From: Haloquadratum walsbyi J07HQW2
GTDB lineage: Archaea; Halobacteriota; Halobacteria; Halobacteriales; Haloferacaceae
Length of the DNA: 64,000 nucleotides
Assembly (NCBI RefSeq): GCF_000415985.1
Contig: NZ_KE356561.1
Location: 1,007,729-1,071,728, forward strand
Direction: 5' to 3'
Positions 36,494-45,665 of this stretch are shown in pieces. How positions within the stretch are numbered: position 1 is the first letter of the stretch; each line of letters begins with the position of its first letter. The notes beneath the pieces are model-generated. The model searched no databases. It saw only the letters and a program-made list of their open reading frames with translations, and was not told the DNA's origin. The translations under genes were made by a program, and so were the position numbers.

Positions 36494-37309
36494 TTAGTAT
36501 ACCTCGGGGTCAACCTCAAAAACAAGCTCTCCACTTTTGAATGCGCGGACGAGTCCATCTGACTCAGATAATACAATCGTTGTTGAATTCGTCTCACGCG
36601 TGATTGCCGCACCAGCCATGTGTCGCGCCCCTAGTCCCTTCGGGATATCAACCCCTTCGGCTCCCGGCTCCAAATAACGGTACGCACTGACGATTTTACC
36701 CGAATCTGAAATGATGAATGCACCATCAAGTCGTGAGAATTCTTTGAGCATGACCTTTACAATTGGGTCACCGACATGAACGTGTGACTTTTCAAAAGGA
36801 TTGTAGCTTAGTGGACGTGATTTATTCATTACTTTTCCTGCGTCACCAACAACAAACAACGCTCCGACTGGCTTGCCTTTCTGACCCTTTTTTCCAAGTT
36901 CGATAGCAACATTAAAGACATCTCGAATAACGCTTGAATCAGCTCGAGAGTTTACAAATAAATCATAAATACCTGATCGGAGTGATTCGCCAACACGAAC
37001 GCGCACGAGAGAGTCAAGACCGTCCTCAAAAATGCCGAGATTACAAACAACGGTGTCTCCTTCTGCCACGATTCCGGATTCTATTGCCCCTTCAATTCCA
37101 AAACGAATCCGATCACGGGCATCATCAAATTTGATTGGCAATTCAATATACGCGGCAGCATCAACATCATTTTCCGGAGCAACAACTATGACTGGATACT
37201 CAAGATCCGCATCAGCGAAACGTTCATATCGTGATCCAGTTGGTGAAAACATGACAAGACCTTGGATATCGAGTATAATATCATCTACAAGGTCAGATGG
37301 CACCGCCAT
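36494..37309 (-). CDS. dacZ: Diadenylate cyclase DacZ
   Basis: A 271-residue enzyme making c-di-AMP from two ATP. The C-terminal DisA_N/DAC domain (about 130-265) has LDGAFIISDSG (DGA at 195-197) and GLGARHMAGAAIT (GARH at 227-230), the catalytic motifs of the fold. The N-terminal 120 residues are the archaeal DacZ-specific domain. DacZ is studied in Haloferax volcanii, where c-di-AMP levels are tied to osmotic conditions. It heads an operon with an MscS-type channel. The start MAVPSDLVDD is the only ATG that keeps the domain. Confidence 0.93.
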   Translation of the reverse strand: MAVPSDLVDDIILDIQGLVMFSPTGSRYERFADADLEYPVIVVAPENDVDAAAYIELPIKFDDARDRIRFGIEGAIESGIVAEGDTVVCNLGIFEDGLDSLVRVRVGESLRSGIYDLFVNSRADSSVIRDVFNVAIELGKKGQKGKPVGALFVVGDAGKVMNKSRPLSYNPFEKSHVHVGDPIVKVMLKEFSRLDGAFIISDSGKIVSAYRYLEPGAEGVDIPKGLGARHMAGAAITRETNSTTIVLSESDGLVRAFKSGELVFEVDPEVY

Positions 37310-37408
37310 ATGACGTTCATATGTAATGTATTTATAAATCGTTATGGGTGTAACATCTCAGCATTGAGTGTTTTATATCTCTGCTGGTCAAAAAATAAAT
37401 TATATGAA

Positions 37409-37491
37409 TGCGCGGGACAGGATTCGAACCTGCGGACCTCTATAGGACAGCGTCCTAAGCGCTGCGCCTTTGACCACTTGGCTACCCGCGC
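37409..37491 (-). tRNA. tRNA-Leu (anticodon UAG)
   Basis: An 83-nt class II tRNA. The 7-bp acceptor stem GCGCGGG/CCCGCGC is perfect with discriminator A. The anticodon stem CAGCG/CGCTG holds loop CTTAGGA with anticodon TAG. A 14-nt variable arm follows, then the T-arm with GGTTCGAATCC. No intron or encoded CCA is seen. It lies upstream of dacZ on the same strand. Confidence 0.96.
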
Positions 37492-37794
37492 ACAGTTAAT
37501 AATCGCTCACCGCCCAAATCAAAGTGTCGTTGTTATCGTAATATCTAATAATGGTAGTGGTAGTAATATGAATTCCCACCAGTTTAGCTGAAAAGTAGGG
37601 TACTAAACGCCCTTACTCAAGAAGCGAACAAAGTGAGCTCGTAGGAATTAAACATATGGAACAATCTGGATTTTAATTTAATGTTTCAATTTTGACTGAG
37701 CATAAAGACGAGAGTGTAGTTCTAGCGAATGAGATCTCAGAGACTCAGCGACACTCTATTCTTATTGCTTGATGCACAATACAATATAAGAGAT
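37492..37794. other. Intergenic gap
   Basis: About 300 bp between tRNA-Leu and the TFB-like gene. AT-rich, with the tRNA promoter at the left. No further gene or repeat is apparent. Confidence 0.5.
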
Positions 37795-38103
37795 ATGTAC
37801 AGTGCTCGTGACCAAGTCGAGAATGAGTCGTGGCTTGAGGAAATTCGAACCGCTGCGGCAACGCTTAATCTCGATGAAGAGACACAAACTGTTGCTGAGG
37901 ATCTATTTCTTTCACAAGCCCCAGATAATGATCGTTCAAAACAGGCTATTGCCGCTGCTAGTCTGTATGCTGGAGCACTCATCACAGGGTCAGAGCGGTC
38001 TCAAACCACGGTTGCAGACACAATGAACGTCACGAGGCTCAGTGTCCAACAACACTGGAAAGCAGTCCTCAAGACGGCTGGATTTCGACCACCATCGTGG
38101 TGA
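37795..38103 (+). CDS. Single cyclin-fold TFB-related protein
   Basis: A 102-residue helical protein resembling one cyclin repeat of TFB: WLEEIRTAAATLNLDEETQTVAEDLF, then KQAIAAASLYAGALITG and TVADTMNVTRLSVQQHWKAVL, which looks like the HTH-like end of a TFB repeat. There is no zinc ribbon or second repeat. The start at 37795 (MYSARDQVE) is preferred; an ATG 22 codons earlier adds an unrelated hydrophobic stretch. It may modulate transcription or simply be a DNA-binding protein. Full TFB is at 43.1 kb. Confidence 0.65.
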   Translation: MYSARDQVENESWLEEIRTAAATLNLDEETQTVAEDLFLSQAPDNDRSKQAIAAASLYAGALITGSERSQTTVADTMNVTRLSVQQHWKAVLKTAGFRPPSW

Positions 38104-38199
38104 GAGCCATATCAGCGTGCATAATGGATAAGACTGACTTCGCCAGATAGTGCATCAGATGGTGGACGCCAGACAAGGCAGAGTCATATTGAATGTTGA

Positions 38200-38712
38200 T
38201 CACTCGGTGCTGCAGTTATCTGTCGGTCGGGTTGATGACCGCCCAGTTTGATTAGGTGTCAAGTGCCCATGACGATCAATCTCACCACGAACAATCCGGG
38301 TTGAAGAGATTCGCTTGCCATCATCGGCGTATACATGTTCTACTACTTCAATATTGAGAGGATCGAGACCGCGTTCTTGACGAATCTCATTGATTCGCTC
38401 AGCACCCGTCTGTGTTTCTGGAGAAACGACAATAATATCAAATCCTGGCTCAGTGGCAATTCCGGTTGGTTTTTCTAATGTGCGAATTTCAAATTCACAA
38501 TCATGTGCTTCCGCAAGCGGTTTCAGTTCTGCACTGAGTGAATGACGCCGTTCGATGAAAGGCTTGACATACCGATCTACTTGCCTCGTTTTTGGGGCGA
38601 GTTCATCGCTTGTAAGTCCAACAGTGACATTCCCTAGCTCAAAAGCCCGTTCGAAAAGGGCGTGATGACCGTCATGAACCGGGTCAAAGGTCCCACCCAG
38701 CGCCACATGCAT
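38200..38712 (-). CDS. coaD: Phosphopantetheine adenylyltransferase (archaeal type)
   Basis: A 170-residue nucleotidyltransferase of CoA synthesis: phosphopantetheine + ATP gives dephospho-CoA. MHVALGGTFDPVHDGHHALF contains the HxGH motif, and ISSTRIVRGEID the ISSTxxR motif of the adenylyl-binding site. I start at the Met of that motif, since the 7 codons before it are not conserved-looking. The C-terminal 20 residues are polar. Archaeal PPATs of this size are usual. Confidence 0.92.
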   Translation of the reverse strand: MHVALGGTFDPVHDGHHALFERAFELGNVTVGLTSDELAPKTRQVDRYVKPFIERRHSLSAELKPLAEAHDCEFEIRTLEKPTGIATEPGFDIIVVSPETQTGAERINEIRQERGLDPLNIEVVEHVYADDGKRISSTRIVRGEIDRHGHLTPNQTGRSSTRPTDNCSTE

Positions 38713-39060
38713 AATCGGTAAATAATCTGCCATGGCTAAAAATATGGGAGTATATTTTCTTCTGTTCGGGAATTTTGGATATAATTGATATACCCGCTTC
38801 TCACTTGGCTTTCAGCACAGTCAATAATCATACAAAGGATATGGTGTACGTTCATATCATTTTGTTCCTTATAGATTTCATTTACTCAATAAAGAGGAAG
38901 ACTGAGTCCGAAATGATACAGTAGTCAACGAGATAGAATCCAACCCAATTATTGATCATACACTCTCTCGGCTATACACTCATCAAATACCAATTGAGAA
39001 TATACGAGTTAAATATCTAATCTATAAGTTACGAATTTAATTAACGGAAGATGTGGGCTC
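38713..39060. other. Intergenic gap with no recognised feature
   Basis: AT-rich sequence between coaD and the 3' end of gshA, both on the minus strand, presumably holding the coaD promoter at its left edge. No repeat, RNA or ORF I can support. Confidence 0.5.
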
Positions 39061-40146
39061 CTATGGGCTTTTATCAAGACACAGCGATTCGAGAAAGGTA
39101 TCAGTACCCTCATCCGCGTGAAGTCGACGCTGTTTTTTTGCCCCGTTCTCGCGTGCGAGTAATGTATTGAGTCCATCGACACCGAGTCGGTTGGTTTCAC
39201 GATCGACAAATTCCGAAAGCGTGACTGTTTCCGTAGACCCAGGAACGATGAACTCTGCATCACGACCATATCGCATTGCATGCCACTTGTTTGCGTCGAG
39301 TATCTCACGTCGGACTTTAGTGTTAGATTCACCGTCTGCATATCGAGCGGCGAAGTCCATGACGAGTGCATGAATGTATTCAACAATCGCAACTGTTAGC
39401 GAGGGATCAGCCTGTGCATCTGGTGTACGAACTTCGACAGTGCCATGTCCAGTGTGCGGTCGGACGTCATACCATAATTCGCCACGATCTTTGATTGATC
39501 CTGTCTCAACCATTCGCTTTTCAAGTTGGTGATATGCCTCGAAGTCCTCGAACCGTGTTGGCATTCCTGTATTGGGAAGCGCTTCGAATATTTTTGCTCG
39601 GGCAGACGCTAATCCGGTATCAAATCCGTTCCAATACGGCGAGTTTGCAGACAGCGCAAGAAGCGGGGGGAGATACCAGCGAAGCTCATTTGCGATCCAT
39701 GTTGCGGCATCAGGGTCATCAACACCGACATGAACATGCAATCCAGCAGTTGTGTTTCGATGCTGTGGGTATTGGATCCTGTCTAACTGTGATTGATATC
39801 GTGGTTTCTGTGCGTGGTTGCGTTCACGCCATTTCGCCGTTGGGTGTAATCCCGCCGCCGCAATTCGATAGCCATGGTCCGCAGCATGCTCAACAAGTGC
39901 ATCACGAACAGCCTGAACAGATTCACTGACCGCAGACACATCCTCAAGAAGCGGGGTTTGGGTTTCAATGACGAACTGAAATAGCTCATGATCTAGTCGG
40001 TCCGCGAGCACTCCCGTCGGTGGATGATCATAAACTAATTCTGTGATTCCAGCCGTTGGGCGTCCAGTATCATCAACGACGAAAAACTCCTCTTCAACGC
40101 CGAGGGTACCCATCCGGTCGAAGGCATCGGCCGAGCCTACGTCCAT
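39061..40146 (-). CDS. gshA: Glutamate-cysteine ligase (gamma-glutamylcysteine synthetase)
   Basis: A 361-residue GCS2-family enzyme that joins glutamate and cysteine. Haloarchaea accumulate gamma-glutamylcysteine in place of glutathione. It opens with [14 protein letters not shown] near residue 12, and has [31 protein letters not shown] and [10 protein letters not shown] of the family. The start at 40146 (MDVGSADAF) is chosen over one 8 codons earlier. The enzyme appears complete. The cysteine would come from the cysK product at 26.6 kb. Confidence 0.92.
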   Translation of the reverse strand: MDVGSADAFDRMGTLGVEEEFFVVDDTGRPTAGITELVYDHPPTGVLADRLDHELFQFVIETQTPLLEDVSAVSESVQAVRDALVEHAADHGYRIAAAGLHPTAKWRERNHAQKPRYQSQLDRIQYPQHRNTTAGLHVHVGVDDPDAATWIANELRWYLPPLLALSANSPYWNGFDTGLASARAKIFEALPNTGMPTRFEDFEAYHQLEKRMVETGSIKDRGELWYDVRPHTGHGTVEVRTPDAQADPSLTVAIVEYIHALVMDFAARYADGESNTKVRREILDANKWHAMRYGRDAEFIVPGSTETVTLSEFVDRETNRLGVDGLNTLLARENGAKKQRRLHADEGTDTFLESLCLDKSP

Positions 40147-40423
40147 CGATATATGATTCGTGGTCCCCAATTAAATATGTCGCGGGCGAAAGCAAGATTA
40201 ACCTATAAAAATCAGATTATATTCATGCGCCGATAATCGGAATATCTGATTTTGTTGTCATAACACAGCTACATAACCACGTTAACTATAGTACTGACTC
40301 GAGGTTTGGTCTGAACGCAGTTTATTACAAATCTTGGAATATTCGATTGCTCCCTCTATTCAATCATTCTCGATACAATATTAATAACATAGAAAGCGAT
40401 TTATAAATTATCCAGTCAAAATT

Positions 40424-41077
40424 TTAAATATTGTCCGTTCGGGGGGTCGCAATAACAGCTAGGTGATCATCGTGAAATCGGTCAAGTCGCTTTCGAGTTT
40501 GAATGGAATATCCCTCACGAAGTGTTGAAATGACCGTATCGAACACATCTTCAGGGTCACGAAGAACGTCTTCACTTCGAGCTTTGATCGCGAGGATTAG
40601 CTTTCCATCAGGTGACAAAAACTGTCGGTTGCGCAACGCAACAGTCGCTTGTCCTCGTGTAGCCACATCTTGAATAAGATAATCAACGTCAGCTTCAACC
40701 ACGTGTGCGTATGTTTCGGGTCGGCGAGCGTCGCATAGAAGCGGAATCAGATTCGGGCGGGTTGTCGTAACATCAAGAAGGTCACGCGCGGACCGAGGGG
40801 CAAATTCTACAGCGTATGTCGGTCCGGCAAAATCTGCAACGTGAGAAACAGTTGTCCCTGATGCAGCACCAAGATATAGGATTGATTCCCCACCCGTGAA
40901 CCCGGTGTCAATATCAAGTTCAAACATTGCGCCAAGTTTGGACCGCCCAGCATCCCAAAGACGCCATCCATCGGTATCACGTGGCTCCCCGTACACGGGT
41001 TCTCCCTGCGTGGAGAGCCTAGATTCATGATCAAACTGACGTCGTTGAATGCCCTCCGGAAGTGATGGTGAACTCAT
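40424..41077 (-). CDS. flpA: Fibrillarin-like rRNA/tRNA 2'-O-methyltransferase
   Basis: A 217-residue AdoMet methyltransferase, the catalytic subunit of the archaeal C/D box RNP that methylates rRNA and tRNA. ESILYLGAASGTTVSHVADF is the AdoMet loop; YAVEFAPRSARDLLD and VDYLIQDVA follow. Its ATG overlaps the stop of nop5 by 4 nt (ATGA), giving the classic nop5-flpA operon. All core motifs are present. Confidence 0.95.
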   Translation of the reverse strand: MSSPSLPEGIQRRQFDHESRLSTQGEPVYGEPRDTDGWRLWDAGRSKLGAMFELDIDTGFTGGESILYLGAASGTTVSHVADFAGPTYAVEFAPRSARDLLDVTTTRPNLIPLLCDARRPETYAHVVEADVDYLIQDVATRGQATVALRNRQFLSPDGKLILAIKARSEDVLRDPEDVFDTVISTLREGYSIQTRKRLDRFHDDHLAVIATPRTDNI

Positions 41078-41931
41078 TCGGCATCATCTCCCGCTCGAGT
41101 CTGAATCGTCTCAATTCGATTAGTAAGTTCATCATGAATCGGCTGTTTGTACGTCCCTGAATAGTGGTCAATACGTGCAGCAAGTGCAAGCTTACCAGCG
41201 AAGGCTCGGGCAGCTGATCCTCGATCTGCTGGTCGTGTACCTCGAACGTACTCATGAGTAAAGATCACACCGTGTTTTGGTGCAGAGGCGCGCCCTTCGA
41301 GATGTGCAAACAATGCGTCCTCAGCGCCGAGGACCTGAATAGTGCCTGCAGGTTGTCGTGCGAGCGACTCAAGTCCTCCTGCAAGTTCAATAAGTCGTGT
41401 GGCAAGAATCGGTCCCGCCATCGCGGTCAGATTTGGTGCGACCGTTGCAGCATGTGTCTCGATATATGTTCGAAGGTCATCCCCCTCTTCATGCAGCATC
41501 AAAACTCGAGTGGCGAGTGATATAAGTCGCGTTTCTGCAGGTGTCGACGCAGTCATATCTGCAAGCTCACGGACCTTGTCAAGTTCCGTGTCGGAGCTAT
41601 TGATTCGTGAACCACCCCACTCAACCAGTCGTTCAGTGAGTTCATTTGCTGTTCGTTTGACATCATCCATCGCTGTGAGACATTGCCGAAGTTGCCGATC
41701 GTCTGAAGCTTCATATGATTCAATAGCAGTTTGTGTCGCTTTGATAGCAGCATCATGTAATAATTGATAATACGCGGTGGTATCCTCAACAACTCCTGAT
41801 TCAACGGCTTGCATTGACCAATTCCGTGGATGGTCCGCTGTTCCATCAGCTATGGCTGTTGCTGCTGCACCGATATCTGTAGGATCAATATCACTAAACC
41901 ATGCTGGGTTATCGGACTGTTCCTCACTCAT
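41074..41931 (-). CDS. nop5: C/D box RNP scaffold Nop5 (NOP5/NOP56)
   Basis: A 285-residue protein that holds fibrillarin and L7Ae on C/D guide RNAs. After an acidic N-terminal domain and a coiled-coil region (about 75-130), the Nop domain has APNLTAMAGPILATRLIELAG, LARQPAGTIQVLGAEDALF and the GVIFTHEYVRG segment that binds RNA and L7Ae. It is shorter than eukaryotic Nop56 and ends soon after the Nop domain. Cotranscribed with flpA. Confidence 0.94.
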   Translation of the reverse strand: MSEEQSDNPAWFSDIDPTDIGAAATAIADGTADHPRNWSMQAVESGVVEDTTAYYQLLHDAAIKATQTAIESYEASDDRQLRQCLTAMDDVKRTANELTERLVEWGGSRINSSDTELDKVRELADMTASTPAETRLISLATRVLMLHEEGDDLRTYIETHAATVAPNLTAMAGPILATRLIELAGGLESLARQPAGTIQVLGAEDALFAHLEGRASAPKHGVIFTHEYVRGTRPADRGSAARAFAGKLALAARIDHYSGTYKQPIHDELTNRIETIQTRAGDDAE

Positions 41932-42180
41932 ATATTGATTAATAACTCATGGGCTAAGTTCCCTTGCTCAAGCAGTGAACAGATAATTCAGGCGGATTTG
42001 CTCACAACAGCGTAGTAATTACTAATATTACACAGTACACAGCGATCTTTGGGATAATATCAGTAATTATGTGTTATTCATCGAAATTTGTAGGTAGTAC
42101 TTAATCAGTGTCAAGATCTGTATTCAGTATGATAAATCATGATAAGAGTTAACACTTATTCCAACAGTAATTGTATTAAT

Positions 42181-42315
42181 ATGAGCCAACGACCACCATT
42201 CGTCTGTGTTGATTGCGGTTCTCGTGTGTCATCAAGTGCATTTCGGGCCACATGCCCGGAGTGTGGTGGTAGCCTTAGCCCAGATGCGGACACAGTCAGC
42301 GACACTGACTGGTAA
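42181..42315 (+). CDS. Small rubrerythrin-like zinc-ribbon protein (44 aa)
   Basis: An ATG-started 44-residue ORF: VCVDCGSR near residue 8 and ATCPECGGSL near 24 give CxxC-N14-CxxC, a compact zinc ribbon of the kind annotated as rubrerythrin-like in haloarchaea. A TATA-like AATTGTATTAATATG precedes it. It starts 6 nt before the next gene's ATG after its stop, so they form an operon. Confidence 0.65.
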   Translation: MSQRPPFVCVDCGSRVSSSAFRATCPECGGSLSPDADTVSDTDW

Positions 42316-42321
42316 AATGTG

Positions 42322-42714
42322 ATGACAGACCCAACACGAATTACCGCACTTGCAGTCACAACAGAATGTCTTATAACTGCACTTGAGGCGACTATCCGCG
42401 ATCAACAGATCACTGCTCTTTGCGTTACGCCGCCGTTTACCGGACGGATGCGAGCACGACTTCATATGGTCTATGTTGATACAAATACCAGAACGAGTGA
42501 GAAAAAAGATAATAACGAAGATAATTACGTAATTCGACCGGAAGACGAACATATAACGGAAACAGAGCCGATTAGCGTTGGTCCAGAGCGATTTATAGAT
42601 GATATCCCATCACTTCCAACAGTTGATGATGTTGAAGACGAGCTACGAAAATCCGCAAGATCATATTCGCAATCACGCCATCGTGAATGGTACCAATCCG
42701 CTATTGAAGCATAG
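42322..42714 (+). CDS. Uncharacterised haloarchaeal protein
   Basis: A 130-residue protein. The first 55 residues form alternating strands and helices (ITALAVTTECLITALEATIRD ... RARLHMVYVD); then an acidic low-complexity linker (SEKKDNNEDN), then a C-terminal helix LPTVDDVEDELRKSARSYS with a REWYQ end. No catalytic motif is recognised. It follows the zinc-ribbon gene by 6 nt and is likely cotranscribed. The ATG at 42322 is chosen over a GTG one codon earlier. Confidence 0.6.
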   Translation: MTDPTRITALAVTTECLITALEATIRDQQITALCVTPPFTGRMRARLHMVYVDTNTRTSEKKDNNEDNYVIRPEDEHITETEPISVGPERFIDDIPSLPTVDDVEDELRKSARSYSQSRHREWYQSAIEA

Positions 42715-43127
42715 CGTGAATCGGTTCGTGACCGACGTATGGAACACGGTAACACTCGATCTCAATAAAAAGGAACATCCGGTCAACGTATCTTATCTTG
42801 GATGATGTACAATCACTGCTTATTTTCATCGATAGTAGCTGTGGTGTATTTGATGGCTCTTCCGCTTGAGGGGATTTTACATAATGGTATGAAGATTGCA
42901 GTTGCATTGAATAAGTGTATAATCATATTGACTAGTTGAAAAGAAAAACACGCAGTATGATGTTGGAAATATTCGGTTATTAGCGCTGAACACTGTCTTG
43001 TGTCCCGATTTTTGTTCCTCACACCGACGAATAGTTTAAATATCTTAGTATGCTACATATCATAAGGTCTACTGCTCAGGCTCTCCTGTATTCTTTGACC
43101 GGCCAGCACATGACCGCCGTCCCCATT
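42715..43127. other. Intergenic gap with tfb promoter
   Basis: A 413-bp AT-rich gap. TTTAAATA near 43,036 is a good TATA box for tfb, implying a leader of some 60 nt or an upstream start. No other gene is convincing. Confidence 0.5.
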
Positions 43128-44174
43128 ATGAGTGACACACGCACAAGAGAGTACACCGAGCGAGAATCGGAAAAGCACGATGAAGAAACGGTCGACAGCG
43201 AGGAGACTTCGACTACAGAGACAAAAAGACGACCAGAAACTGAATCAGAAGTCGAAACAGAAACAGAGACGGAAACGCATCGTTGTCCTGAGTGTAGTGG
43301 AAATCTGATTCAAGATGAAGCACGCGGCGAGACAGTCTGTTCTGACTGTGGGCTTGTCGTTGACGAGAACTCAATTGACCGTGGTCCAGAGTGGCGTGCC
43401 TTCGACAGTGCCGAGCGAGATCAAAAATCTCGCGTCGGTGCCCCGACGACGAAATTGATGCATGACAAGGGTCTCTCGACAAATATTGGCTGGCAAGATA
43501 AAGACGCGTATGGAAATGCATTATCAGCCCGCCAACGTGAACAGATGCAGCGACTTCGAACATGGAATGAACGTTTCCGAACGCGAGATTCAAAAGAACG
43601 AAATCTTAAACAGGCACTCGGCGAGATAGACCGAATGGCCTCCGCACTTGGGCTTCCAGAAAGTGTTCGTGAGACGGCTTCTGTAATCTACCGTCGGGCA
43701 CTTGATGAAGATCTCCTACCTGGTCGTTCAATCGAAGGAGTCGCGACTGCAGCATTATACGCTGCTGCCCGGCAGGCTGGAACGCCACGCTCGCTCGATG
43801 AAATTGAACGCGTCTCTCGAGTTGACCGGATGGAATTGACACGGACGTATCGGTACGTTGTCAGGGAACTCAAACTTGAAATTGAACCTGCAGATCCAGA
43901 ACAGTACGTCCCACGATTCGCGTCTGATCTCGACTTATCGGATGAGTCTGAGCGACAGGCACGTGAGTTGCTACGGAATGCTAAAGAAGAAGCGATTCAC
44001 TCAGGAAAGTCACCTGTTGGACTCGCCGCAGCTGCGGTGTATGCTGCTGCACTGCTGACTAACGAGAAGGTAACACAAAATGAGGTAAGTGAAGTTGCGA
44101 ACGTCTCAGAAGTCACCATCAGGAATCGATATAAGGAGCTTCTCGAAGCAGACGGTGCTGGCGTCCTTGCGTGA
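43128..44174 (+). CDS. tfb: Transcription initiation factor TFB
   Basis: A 348-residue general transcription factor that binds TBP and the BRE and recruits RNA polymerase. It has an acidic N-terminus with Glu-Thr repeats, a zinc ribbon (CPECSGNLIQ ... CSDCGLVVDE), the B-finger (WRAFDSAERDQKSRVG) and two cyclin repeats (about 140-245 and 250-345), the second ending in a recognition-helix segment NEVSEVANVSEVTIRNRYKEL. The ATG 43128 (MSDTRTREY) is preferred; earlier in-frame starts at 43050 and 43110 exist. Haloarchaea carry several TFBs; which paralogue this is cannot be told. Confidence 0.94.
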   Translation: MSDTRTREYTERESEKHDEETVDSEETSTTETKRRPETESEVETETETETHRCPECSGNLIQDEARGETVCSDCGLVVDENSIDRGPEWRAFDSAERDQKSRVGAPTTKLMHDKGLSTNIGWQDKDAYGNALSARQREQMQRLRTWNERFRTRDSKERNLKQALGEIDRMASALGLPESVRETASVIYRRALDEDLLPGRSIEGVATAALYAAARQAGTPRSLDEIERVSRVDRMELTRTYRYVVRELKLEIEPADPEQYVPRFASDLDLSDESERQARELLRNAKEEAIHSGKSPVGLAAAAVYAAALLTNEKVTQNEVSEVANVSEVTIRNRYKELLEADGAGVLA

Positions 44175-44740
44175 TTTGATTGGAACATAGTGAGCCGGTT
44201 TTTTATTTGAAAATCTGCTATACGGTCATACACGTTATCTAGCAGAGATAATACGTCTTGATATCAATATGGGTTTACAACTGGTATGACCGCGACACAA
44301 CTACTACATTCGACAACAGTTGAATCCTGTTAGTCGAGAAAATGCGTATCTGATGGTTCATATTTGTGACAAATACCACATTACTCCGTTCAATATATTG
44401 TTTCGGAATTTTGCTGCCTATCTGAGCGGTTTCAATGGAAATACGTACAATGAGTGATTTGAATCGACTTCCTGTTTCGGGGAATCTAGTATCTATAGAT
44501 GCACAATCCAGTTGATTGTTATAATCTATATCTGTCGAATAGTAGTTAATAAATCTGCATCTCGTGTATGGACTAATGTTGGGGATTTACTATTTATCAC
44601 AGATAGGTCAGTATTAGAAACCAGATGAACATCCATGTAGAATATCCGATACACCCACAAGAGCGGTCGAATCTGAGGGATGTATGATAACGTGACTCAA
44701 GATAGTAATATATCCCTCCGGTTTTAACACAAGTTTGCTT
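44175..44740. other. Long AT-rich intergenic gap
   Basis: A 566-bp gap. Just after tfb the plus strand has a CCGG-TTTTTTATTT run (about 44,187-44,202) that could end the tfb transcript. The rest shows no ORF, strong hairpin or RNA motif I can support. Confidence 0.5.
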
Positions 44741-44977
44741 ATGAAAAAGCAGGAACTCATCCACCTTCACGGCCTGCTTGCGGAGGTACATACACAGGTC
44801 GAGGCATGGGAAGATACAGACATTCCACTCACCGCATATGACGAACTTGGTGTTCGACCAACATCAATACATAAATCTAAGACAGATCATAAAGCGGCCG
44901 TATTCAAACTTATCGAGGGAATTACCGCTCCAATGGACGAATCCGAACCGGACCGAGTCGCCCCAACTGCTGACTGA
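44741..44977 (+). CDS. UPF0058 family protein
   Basis: A 78-residue protein (MKKQELIHLHGLLAEVHTQVE) matching the UPF0058/DUF447-neighbour family of small archaeal helical proteins; HLHGLL is its hallmark. Function unknown; a metal-binding role is suspected from the conserved His. The ATG is preceded by a TATA-like region at about -28. Acidic C-terminus typical of haloarchaea. Confidence 0.7.
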   Translation: MKKQELIHLHGLLAEVHTQVEAWEDTDIPLTAYDELGVRPTSIHKSKTDHKAAVFKLIEGITAPMDESEPDRVAPTAD

Positions 44978-45120
44978 CCAAATTCAAGCGACGTCTCTTT
45001 CATATACATCGCCTAGCGATGTGCTCTTATTACACTCATCAGAGGTAAAACAGGACAGCCTCAGTTTTTCTGTATCATCAAAATTCTGCAATTAATATTT
45101 GAGTAACATACGCACAATCC

Positions 45121-45612
45121 TCAGGAGTCTTCAACGAGTTCATCAAATTCTGGAATGAGATTATCATCATCCGAATCATCGCTCACATTACCTGTAGACT
45201 CATCAGATGAAATGTCAGTTTCACTCTCAGATTCTGTTTCCGTAGTCTCTTTTTCATTCTCGTTTTCTTTTTCTTCATCCGCCATCGGACTAACATGGAG
45301 AATTTTTAGTGGAATATTTTCAAGACGCTGTCCGATTTCTTTCCGGGCAATACGAGATGCGTGTTCAGTGCGTTCAACATTAAACACGGTCATTTCAAGT
45401 TCAAGCGCTACAAGTGCTTCATCAGCAGCCACAAATGCTGAAGGGAGCTCTTCACCCGAAGGTGAGGATCGTGAGCCCATTGAAATTTCGACATAGCTGA
45501 GATCAGGATTCAACATCTTTCCGGTTTTTGAAATAGCAATGCGCACAGCTTCATCAGCTGACTCGACATCATAAACCGGGACAGCAGCCTCGACGACGAC
45601 ACTACAGTCCAT
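45121..45612 (-). CDS. UPF0212 (DUF555) family protein
   Basis: A 163-residue protein. Residues 1-110 form a ferredoxin-like two-repeat arrangement (MDCSVVVEAAVPVYDVESAD ... VALELEMTVFNVERTEHASR) matching DUF555. The last 50 residues are an acidic Glu/Asp/Ser tail with Glu-Asn and Ser-Glu repeats. Function unknown. The acidic tail is longer than in most homologues. Confidence 0.75.
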   Translation of the reverse strand: MDCSVVVEAAVPVYDVESADEAVRIAISKTGKMLNPDLSYVEISMGSRSSPSGEELPSAFVAADEALVALELEMTVFNVERTEHASRIARKEIGQRLENIPLKILHVSPMADEEKENENEKETTETESESETDISSDESTGNVSDDSDDDNLIPEFDELVEDS

Positions 45613-45665
45613 ATCATGATATCATACGACCGCACATGTCATCAAAGATTCGCTATATCAGGTAA

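Noticed and set aside
42716-42805. Possible 29-residue ORF after the uncharacterised gene
   Set aside because: Too short, no conserved feature, and it lies directly behind another stop in AT-rich DNA.
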